Positions 57,633-64,000 of a stretch of DNA of 64,000 nt are shown in pieces (the first letter of the stretch is position 1; every line of letters begins with the position of its first letter). The stretch comes from an uncultured Oscillospiraceae bacterium (GTDB lineage Bacteria > Bacillota_A > Clostridia > Oscillospirales > Oscillospiraceae), in assembly GCA_910579155.1 (NCBI GenBank), contig CAJTTS010000004.1, positions 1 through 64,000 of the forward strand, read 5' to 3'. Below the pieces are notes generated by a model. That model was given only the letters and a program-made list of their open reading frames with translations. It was not told where the DNA came from and did no database searches. The translations under genes and the position numbers were made by a program.

Positions 57633-60600
57633 CTATCGAAGAGAAATACAGTCTAGGTTAATACCAGCGTAGTTCCCGGTATTGTAAGAAATTCTAATGG
57701 TATTGCGGCCCTTTACCAAAGTGACAGGAATAGATACTGTGTTCCATGTGTCCCAATTTGTTGTTTTGGGCAATATAACACTGGTTGTACTGCTGCCGTT
57801 CACAGCCAAGGTGCGTTGCCCCGCCTCTGCCCCTGCTGAGTAGCGAACGTCCAGCGTAGTGGTAGCGGCCTGATCAGAGTACACTATGAACTCAACGCTA
57901 TCGCCAACTTCTGCAAATCCATCAACGAAGGCATCCCCTAAGTATCCAGCATGGTTCGTATTAGTAGACACATTTGTCAGATTTGCGTGTTCAGCCTCGT
58001 AGGGGGCCTGATGAATCCCTTGAAGCAAGATTTCACGGTTGTTAGCAGAAGCAGAAGTCTTAATGTAGGTCAGTTTTTCATTGGCGCTGTAATAATAGGC
58101 TTCATCAGTCTGTGCCAGCGCAAAAACGGAATTGACTTCTGTCAGCGCATTACCGTTTACCGTAACCTCAGAGGGCCGGGTACCAAACACCTGGACGGTA
58201 ACAGGAACTGTGCTGGAGGGGAGAGCTACAGACACCGTGCCGGTGTTAAAAGATTCTGCGTAGCTTACCGTCATGGTAGAGCTGTTGCTATGATACAAGG
58301 TATAGCTGCCATTTCCGGATGGATAAATACGGAATGTCAAACTGGTGTAGTTGTCAATATCGTTCCCAATCGTTCCTCCAAGCTCGTAATTGGCGTTCAA
58401 ATTCATTGGAATAATGCTTCCGTTTTTTACAAAAACGGGGATACTATCCACGTCACAGTAGTATTCTTTTGAGCCACCGCCTGCCGTCATTGCATTGTGG
58501 AACAGATCAATCCATTCGCCCTCGGGAAGATAAACCATTTTGACTGTCTGCCCCTCGTTCAACACAGGCGCAACCAACAACTCACGGCCAAACATATACT
58601 GCTCATCCAGGGAATAGACATTGCTGTCTTCAGGGAAATCAATAAACATCGCCCGCATCAAAGGTGTGCCATCATCGGAACACTGCATTGCCTCGCTGTA
58701 TATATAGGGCAAAATGTTCATCCGGGTATTGACATAGTAGCTGAAATGAGGCACAACAGTATCATCCCCTGTACGGGTCTGTACATTCCAAGGGCTTCGT
58801 TCCTCACTGGGAGAAGGATTCGATTTTTCGCTGTGGAACTGCATGATTGGTGCGAACGCAGACATCATGGTACTGCGTTTATAAAGTTCTGCGGAAGGGA
58901 ACTCTCCAGTAAACCCAGCCAGATCCCATCCCCAGAAAGGAATTCCCGAAACACCGGCACTGAGCCCTGCACTGATTGCATCTTTGAAGCCGCTGAAGCT
59001 GGAAGACTGATCCCCTGCCCAAAATGCGCCCGTTTGCTGTACGCCCGCCGTTCCGGCGCGGCTAAACGTCATCCCCGTTCCTGTCTTAAGGGCAGAAAAA
59101 TCATTATATCCTTTAATATAGGCGTTGGGGTAAGCATTGCGCATCTCCTGACCATTGCTGCCATTAGAAAAAGACACGTTGCGGCCCCAAATCATCTCTC
59201 CGCCATCAGTTTTGAAGCCATCAATACCAACATCATCAAACAAATACGCCCGCTTGGACATCCACCAATCCACAGCTTCCTGATTGGTAAAGTCAAGCAG
59301 TAAGCTGTCTCCAAACCAAGAGCCGGTAGGCGTGCGGTACTGGCCCCCCTGACCATCACCCACCGAGTAACCTTGCTCAATCATATACGCTTCGTCAATG
59401 TCTTTCTGTTCCCAGCTGTAATCGGTATGTTTCAGAACCGGAACCTGCCATAGAAGCAGTTTCATTCCATCATTATGGATACTGTTGGTCATTGCTTTCG
59501 GGTTTGGCCACTTCTCACTGAATGTGAAGTCGTTGTAGCTGAGAGCCTCACTGCCGGATTTGGGGGTATACGTGCTGTCGTTAAAGATGTAGAACGTATT
59601 TTCATCGCTCCATTGCTCCAAAACGATGACAGTGGCCGGAATGTCATTTACTTTGGACTGATTAACTGCATTGAGTACTTCAGACTGCCTGTCCCATTCG
59701 TTGGCCGACATCCAAAGGCCAAACGCCCATTTGGGAAATGTTTGCGGTTTCCCCATGAGTTCCGCATACTCGCCAATCACGTCTGTTGGTTTTCCACTAA
59801 TGAGGTAGTAGTCCAGCATAGAAGCACTGCTCCCATTTGTATCCGCAGTAAAACTATACTGCAGCGGGGTATTGGCCGCCATATCAAACTTGGAGTAATA
59901 TGTCGAGGCGAGGTAGATACCGTATCCCCTGCTGGAATAGAAAAACGGGACGGAAAGATATGTCCGGGATCCCTGATTCTGATACTGATTGTAAACATAT
60001 GTGTCTACAACTTTTCCCCGCTGGTCGAGCCCATTATATTTCTCGCCAAAACCATAGAACTGCTCTGTAGCAGGAGAAGCATAGCCCTCTTTTACGCCAG
60101 AGATCATGTTCGCCCCATCTGTTAACCAAGACAGCTCATTCCCAGTGCTGCCGTTTTGGGTCAGCACTTTCCCATTAGCAATGTCGTAAACTTCAACCCC
60201 ATAGGGCGATTTGGTAATGGTTACTCGTAAAGCGCTGGTGGTAATCACGATTTTCCCGTTGGAATCGGAGACAGTGTAGTCGCTTATGCCGGAATCAAAG
60301 GATGTATTCCCCTTGGGCGAAAGCTGAAAATGCAGGGTTCCGGCCGTAGGGAAGCTGATACCCAGCTTGGGGCTAAATGTGCCTGTGTTTGGTGTGATAT
60401 TCAAAACGACAGTTCCGCCAGACTGCGATAAGAGGGATGCAGATTGGGCTTTTTCCCAGTCAGTCACATGGAAATTGAACGGGCCAATACTCTGGATTCC
60501 CTGGCCATTTTTATCGGCGTGAACGGTATACTCAATGACATCGCCTTTTGAAAATGGGCCAATAGCAATTTCCCAATAGCTGTTATTTCCGTCATTATAT

Positions 60601-60869
60601 TTCCACTCAGCGCCAACATCTTGTTGGGCAACACCATTCTTTGTGTATGTCACCCATACGCTTTGCCCCATTTCAACAGGCCAAGTAGTGCTCTTGATAT
60701 ACACTACCTCCCCAGCCTTCGGGTCGCGGGGATAGCGCTCAGTAGCTTGCTGCTCATAGAGATCGTCTATCCCAAACGGATTGTGCCAAACACCCTCGAG
60801 AGCAAAGGCCGGAACCACCAAGGAAAAACAAAGTATCATTGCCAGAATTCTGCAAAATGTCATTTTCAT
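57633..60869 (-). CDS. ctsY: Secreted GH31 enzyme, CtsY-like (3-alpha-isomaltosyltransferase, cycloalternan-forming)
   Basis: 1078 residues with signal peptide 'ILAMILCFSLVVPAFA'. An N-terminal beta-sandwich ('GVWHNPFGIDDLYEQQ', 'TYTKNGVAQQDVGAEW') is typical of cycloalternan-forming enzymes. The barrel has nucleophile Asp555 in 'DGFKTDGGEM' and acid/base Asp620 in 'FWAGDQSSS'. A CBM35-like module closes the protein (about 955-1078, 'YEAEHANLTNVST'). The length is close to known CtsY enzymes. It would cyclise isomaltosyl-maltosaccharides into cycloalternan outside the cell. GAGGAGG lies 8 bp before the ATG. Confidence 0.8.
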   Translation of the reverse strand: MKMTFCRILAMILCFSLVVPAFALEGVWHNPFGIDDLYEQQATERYPRDPKAGEVVYIKSTTWPVEMGQSVWVTYTKNGVAQQDVGAEWKYNDGNNSYWEIAIGPFSKGDVIEYTVHADKNGQGIQSIGPFNFHVTDWEKAQSASLLSQSGGTVVLNITPNTGTFSPKLGISFPTAGTLHFQLSPKGNTSFDSGISDYTVSDSNGKIVITTSALRVTITKSPYGVEVYDIANGKVLTQNGSTGNELSWLTDGANMISGVKEGYASPATEQFYGFGEKYNGLDQRGKVVDTYVYNQYQNQGSRTYLSVPFFYSSRGYGIYLASTYYSKFDMAANTPLQYSFTADTNGSSASMLDYYLISGKPTDVIGEYAELMGKPQTFPKWAFGLWMSANEWDRQSEVLNAVNQSKVNDIPATVIVLEQWSDENTFYIFNDSTYTPKSGSEALSYNDFTFSEKWPNPKAMTNSIHNDGMKLLLWQVPVLKHTDYSWEQKDIDEAYMIEQGYSVGDGQGGQYRTPTGSWFGDSLLLDFTNQEAVDWWMSKRAYLFDDVGIDGFKTDGGEMIWGRNVSFSNGSNGQEMRNAYPNAYIKGYNDFSALKTGTGMTFSRAGTAGVQQTGAFWAGDQSSSFSGFKDAISAGLSAGVSGIPFWGWDLAGFTGEFPSAELYKRSTMMSAFAPIMQFHSEKSNPSPSEERSPWNVQTRTGDDTVVPHFSYYVNTRMNILPYIYSEAMQCSDDGTPLMRAMFIDFPEDSNVYSLDEQYMFGRELLVAPVLNEGQTVKMVYLPEGEWIDLFHNAMTAGGGSKEYYCDVDSIPVFVKNGSIIPMNLNANYELGGTIGNDIDNYTSLTFRIYPSGNGSYTLYHSNSSTMTVSYAESFNTGTVSVALPSSTVPVTVQVFGTRPSEVTVNGNALTEVNSVFALAQTDEAYYYSANEKLTYIKTSASANNREILLQGIHQAPYEAEHANLTNVSTNTNHAGYLGDAFVDGFAEVGDSVEFIVYSDQAATTTLDVRYSAGAEAGQRTLAVNGSSTTSVILPKTTNWDTWNTVSIPVTLVKGRNTIRISYNTGNYAGINLDCISLR

Positions 60870-60943
60870 AGATGAGCCTCCTCACATATCATAGCTGAAT
60901 ATCTTTAGTAATGCGATGAATGATAAGCGTGATAAGCGTTCTA

Positions 60944-61591
60944 TCACCTTCCTTGAATACAGATTGGAACTAACTCAGCGATTGTCTCAATGGAAAAGTC
61001 GACATCAAGAATTTGAGCAGCGCCACCTATCCCCGCAGCCGGGAACCCGCCCGCTTTCGCTGCTTGTATGCCCGCTGCGGCATCCTCTACCACCAGGGCC
61101 CGACTGGGCCGGACACCCAATAGGGAGGCGGCCAAAAGGAACACCTCCGGGTCTGGTTTGGAGCGCTTGATTTGAGTACCATCGGCCACTGCGTCAAAAA
61201 GCTCGTCCAGTCCCAGCCGATGCAGGATCAGTGCGGTGTTCCGACTGGATGAACCGATGGCCAGTCTCAGGCCCATCCCCCGCAGGACATCCAAAGTGCG
61301 GGAGACCTCCGGGGCTAAGTCCGTTGGCGTCATCTTACACAGAAATGATTGGTAAATCCGATTCTTTTCCCCTGCCAATTGCTCTTTTTCCTCCTGTGAA
61401 TAGTTTTTCTCGCTTTGCTCCAGGATAATTTCCAGGCTCTCCATCCGGCTGACGCCCCGCAGCCGGGCATTGATGTGCTCATCAAAAGGAATACCCAACT
61501 GGCCTGCCACCGCCTTCCACGCCTGATAATGAAATTGGTCGGTGTGGCATATCACGCCGTCCAGATCGAAAATCACCGCCTCTATCAACAT
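60944..61591 (-). CDS. pgmB: Beta-phosphoglucomutase-like HAD protein
   Basis: 215 residues with the full HAD set: 'FDLDGVICHTDQFHYQAW' (nucleophile Asp and DxD), 'AIGSSSRN', 'KRSKPDPEVFL' and 'VVEDAAAGI'. The cap resembles beta-phosphoglucomutases, which interconvert beta-glucose 1- and 6-phosphate. ATG 61591 lies within the last codons of the GH31 gene and follows GGAGGAA. In this operon it would feed sugar released from imported oligosaccharide into glycolysis, although the phosphorylase it usually pairs with is not in view. Confidence 0.85.
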   Translation of the reverse strand: MLIEAVIFDLDGVICHTDQFHYQAWKAVAGQLGIPFDEHINARLRGVSRMESLEIILEQSEKNYSQEEKEQLAGEKNRIYQSFLCKMTPTDLAPEVSRTLDVLRGMGLRLAIGSSSRNTALILHRLGLDELFDAVADGTQIKRSKPDPEVFLLAASLLGVRPSRALVVEDAAAGIQAAKAGGFPAAGIGGAAQILDVDFSIETIAELVPICIQGR

Positions 61592-63585
61592 AATTCCTCC
61601 GTTAGAATCCGCCATGTCACCGCGCAGACTGTTTTACCCACTACGCTCGCCTGTCCTGCATTCCACACAATGGTAAAATTGTTCCCCAGACTATCATGGA
61701 AAGGCTGTTTTCCGTAGGAACCTGCCAGTAAGAAATGAAGATTCTGATACCGCCCTGCCTCGCGCCGGGGAATGGAACCGAGTGCCAGCTCCGGGCCCAA
61801 TACCAACGGAAGCCCAAAGCCGCGGCGCAGGAATACCGGTAGCCGGAGGCCGCCCCCCGCCGCAACCTGCCGCCCACCCCCATACCAAAGGCCATCAAAC
61901 AGCCCCACCCATTGTCCCTGGGGCAGATAGACCAACCTGTGCTCCGCCTGCTCCTCCAGCAAGGGGGCTACTAAAAGACTGTCCCCAAGCAAAAACTCAT
62001 CGTCTGCCGCAATAGCCAGCGGTTCGTCCGGCCAGTCGTAGACCAGCGGGCGCATCATGGGACGGCTGTGCGCGGCGCAGTCCCGGGCGGTCATCCACAG
62101 GTAAGGCTGCAAATTGACCCGGAGCCGGTGCCAGAAGCGCATCTCATCCAGAAATTCCGGGGCCTGATATGCCTCAGCCATATTCCACGGGCTGCGCTCG
62201 TTGTTCCCTTCCGCCCCGGGCATCAGCTCCCGGAACTGGCCGCCGTCCGGCTCGGAGTGCCACTGCATCACCGGGCAGAAGCAGGCCAGCTGGGTGGCGC
62301 GGCGGTATAGATCCAGGGTGGGCAAGGGCCCGGCGAAACCACCGATGTCGAAGCCCCAGAACGGGATGCCGGTGAGGGCGGCGGACAGCCCTGCCGTCAG
62401 GGCGCTTCTCAGCTCCCGGTTCTGGGACTGCTGATCCCCCGCCCAATGGATGGGCGTGGTGTGCTGTCCGGCCCAGCCCGCCCGGCTGAACAGCACCCGC
62501 CCGTCTCCGAGAAATTTGGTGTACGCCTGTGTGTAGTCCTGCGGGTAACGGTTTTTCCCTTGCCGCTCTGTGGAACCGTCATGGAAGCATACGTCATCGC
62601 CGCAGATGAACTCGCCGCCGTCTGTTTTGAAGCCGTCCACCCCCATGTCCAGCAGGTAGCGGCGCTTGGCAAACCAGCTCTCCACCGTGTCGGGATTCGT
62701 GAAATCGGGCACCATGGAACCGGAAAACCAGTGCCCCTCCGGGATGGTATAGGGGGCGCCATTGCTGCTTCGAACGCACAGGCCCCGGGCCTGGGCATCC
62801 GCCCGGTCCAGGTCGTTCTGGCGGTTAGGCGCTTCCTCCGGCCCCTGTTTTTTGTAGACCGGAACCTGCCACAGCACCAGGCGTAGCCCCGCGCCGTGGA
62901 GGGTGCAGATCATCCTCTCCGGGTCGGGCCAGGGGGAGCCGGTAAAGTCAAAGTCCCCCCGCTCCAGCGCCCGGCCGTCGGGGACGGGGGTGTATTTGGC
63001 CCCGTTCCAGATATAAAAGGTGGCCTCATCACTCCATGCCTCCAACACCAGCACAGACGCCGGAAATCCGTATTCCGCCAACTTTCGGATCTGTCCCTCT
63101 GCTTCCGCCTGGGTGCTCCAACGGTTGGCGGAGATCCATGGGCCGAAAGCCCACTCCGGGGGCAGCTTTGCCGGGCCGAACAGCCCCATGTAGTCCCGGA
63201 TGATCTCGTTGGGAGGACCTGCAAAAAGGATCACATCGCAGCTTTCGGGCAGTTCTACCACAATTTCGGACTCCCCAAAGCGGAACGTGGTGACCTCGTT
63301 AGTTTCCGCATACAGGCCGAAGCCGGTGTCTGTCCAGAAAAAGGGGGCTGGGCAGTAGGTCTTGTCCCCCTGGAAGCAAAACTTCTCCTCCACCCGGTTG
63401 ACCACCGTGCTCCCCTTCTGGTTGAGGGCGTCATACCGCTCCCCCATGCCATAGGCGCCCCGGTAGGGGAGCGTTACGGTCAAATGGCTGTGTCCCTCCC
63501 CGGGTTTCCAGGCCAGGAGCGCCGCACCGCCAGGGCAGGGCCACTCTAATTCCGGGAATCCGGCGGAAAATGTCACTCGTTTCAT
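61585..63585 (-). CDS. Intracellular GH31 alpha-glucosidase (candidate cycloalternan-degrading enzyme)
   Basis: 666 residues without a signal peptide, so cytoplasmic. ATG 63585 follows AAGGGGCGG. 'YGMGERYDALNQKG' is the typical GH31 N-terminal motif. The nucleophile is Asp322 in 'DGFKTDGGEF' and the acid/base Asp384 in 'HWAGDQQSQ', and 'LFSRAGWAGQHTT' resembles the CtsY-like enzyme more than ordinary maltases. Its place between an ABC permease and secreted Cts enzymes suggests hydrolysis of imported cycloalternan or isomaltosides. The substrate is inferred from context. Confidence 0.75.
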   Translation of the reverse strand: MKRVTFSAGFPELEWPCPGGAALLAWKPGEGHSHLTVTLPYRGAYGMGERYDALNQKGSTVVNRVEEKFCFQGDKTYCPAPFFWTDTGFGLYAETNEVTTFRFGESEIVVELPESCDVILFAGPPNEIIRDYMGLFGPAKLPPEWAFGPWISANRWSTQAEAEGQIRKLAEYGFPASVLVLEAWSDEATFYIWNGAKYTPVPDGRALERGDFDFTGSPWPDPERMICTLHGAGLRLVLWQVPVYKKQGPEEAPNRQNDLDRADAQARGLCVRSSNGAPYTIPEGHWFSGSMVPDFTNPDTVESWFAKRRYLLDMGVDGFKTDGGEFICGDDVCFHDGSTERQGKNRYPQDYTQAYTKFLGDGRVLFSRAGWAGQHTTPIHWAGDQQSQNRELRSALTAGLSAALTGIPFWGFDIGGFAGPLPTLDLYRRATQLACFCPVMQWHSEPDGGQFRELMPGAEGNNERSPWNMAEAYQAPEFLDEMRFWHRLRVNLQPYLWMTARDCAAHSRPMMRPLVYDWPDEPLAIAADDEFLLGDSLLVAPLLEEQAEHRLVYLPQGQWVGLFDGLWYGGGRQVAAGGGLRLPVFLRRGFGLPLVLGPELALGSIPRREAGRYQNLHFLLAGSYGKQPFHDSLGNNFTIVWNAGQASVVGKTVCAVTWRILTEELC

Positions 63586-63595
63586 AGGCCGCCCC

Positions 63596-64000
63596 TTATC
63601 CCTTGATCCCACCGGCCATCATGCCGTTTTTGAAGTTCCGCTGGGCCATGATATAAATGATGATAATGGGCACCATGGACACCAGGCTGCCCGCCATCAG
63701 CACATTGTACTGGGGATTATAGGTGCCCTGGAGGGTGGACAAGGCGATGGGCAGGGTCATTTTCTCCCGCTGGGTCAGCATCAGCAGGGGCCAAAGGTAG
63801 TCGTTCCAAGACTCCATAAAGGTGGTCACCGCCAGCGTGGACAGGGTGGGCAGGCACATGGGCAGGGCAATTTTGCGAAACACCTGGAAAATGCCCGCCC
63901 CGTCGATCCGGGCGGCGTCCAGATAGTCCTCCGGGATGGCCCGCATCTGCTGCACCAGCATGAACACCGCAAAAGGCTTGAAAATAGAGGGTAAGATTAC
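63596..64000 (-). CDS. ABC sugar transporter permease, MalG-like (5' end beyond window)
   Basis: The frame is open to the right edge, so the N-terminus lies outside. The EAA loop of binding-protein-dependent permeases is 'DYLDAARIDGAGIFQVFRK', contacting the ATPase. Transmembrane segments include 'TLSTLAVTTFMESWNDYLW' and 'SLVSMVPIIIIYIMAQ'. It is the first visible gene of the operon on this strand and ends 10 bp before the GH31 gene. Uptake of cycloalternan or related alpha-glucans is inferred from the neighbours. Confidence 0.85.
   Translation of the reverse strand, partial: VILPSIFKPFAVFMLVQQMRAIPEDYLDAARIDGAGIFQVFRKIALPMCLPTLSTLAVTTFMESWNDYLWPLLMLTQREKMTLPIALSTLQGTYNPQYNVLMAGSLVSMVPIIIIYIMAQRNFKNGMMAGGIKG

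Noticed and set aside
1..64000. tRNA, rRNA or CRISPR genes
   Set aside because: None was recognised by eye on either strand.

Overview
The window is high-GC, strongly Shine-Dalgarno-led DNA (many ATGA-type overlaps, some GTG/TTG starts). It resembles a gut Clostridia chromosome, probably Oscillospiraceae-like; that placement is inferred from gene content and codon use only. Most of it (about 1-52 kb) is one large integrative conjugative element (ICE) with cargo. No relaxase, integrase or attachment site is visible, so both ends of the element probably lie outside the window or have been lost.

Region 1 (1-4.1 kb) holds the 3' part of a multi-domain SpaA/CnaB surface adhesin, broken by a frame change and ending in LPQTGY, followed by small housekeeping-type genes (GNAT, zinc-ribbon protein, YjbR-like). 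Region 2 (4.1-19 kb) is the transfer and plasmid-like replication block: VirB2-like pilin, VirB6-like channel with a long Gly/Arg/Pro tail, NlpC/P60 hydrolase, PrgI (VirB3), VirB4 (interrupted by an in-frame TAG), DUF6100, a winged-helix protein, VirD4 coupling protein, RepA_N/DUF6017 initiator, DUF5697 and an S1-domain protein. A GNAT/small-protein pair sits inside this block on the minus strand. Region 3 (19-34 kb) starts with a divergent WYL regulator and a palindrome/promoter/attenuator leader, then an SF2 helicase, a beta-clamp-like protein, DUF3268, three tandem zinc-ribbon paralogues, a MoxR-type AAA ATPase with a VWA partner, SSB, and a DUF3990/DUF3791-like pair whose first gene is frameshifted. 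Region 4 (34-38.4 kb, minus strand) carries DUF4317, YolD-like, a frameshifted Y-family DNA polymerase and an AT-rich CPBP protease gene.

Region 5 (38.4-52 kb) begins with a second copy of the same palindrome/promoter/attenuator leader. It encodes a PRTRC-type ubiquitin-like module: a protein fusing a PRTRC-C-like beta-grasp segment to a JAB (JAMM) protease with an intact HxHx7SxxD motif, a ThiF/E1 enzyme, and further along a Prok-E2 family D-like protein. The same operon carries a second, nonsense-interrupted clamp, a bactofilin-like protein, a DUF6094 methyltransferase, a Rad52-like annealing protein, a Rad50/SbcC-like ATPase with a zinc hook, a primase and a DUF6744-like protein. With region 3 this gives the element its own replication and recombination kit.

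Region 6 (52.1-53.7 kb) is an insertion-sequence graveyard (IS110 and IS66 remnants, a truncated gene, long hairpins). Region 7 (53.7-64 kb, minus strand) looks like a cycloalternan pathway operon: an ABC permease (cut by the window edge), an intracellular GH31 enzyme, a beta-phosphoglucomutase-like HAD protein, and two secreted GH31 glucosyltransferases with CBM35-like modules that match CtsY and CtsZ in length and architecture. The two secreted genes are visibly lower in GC than everything else.

At least six genes carry a single stop or frame change (SpaA, VirB4, a 60-residue ORF, DUF3990, Y-family polymerase, second clamp). This may mean a decaying element or an error-bearing assembly; the sequence alone cannot decide.
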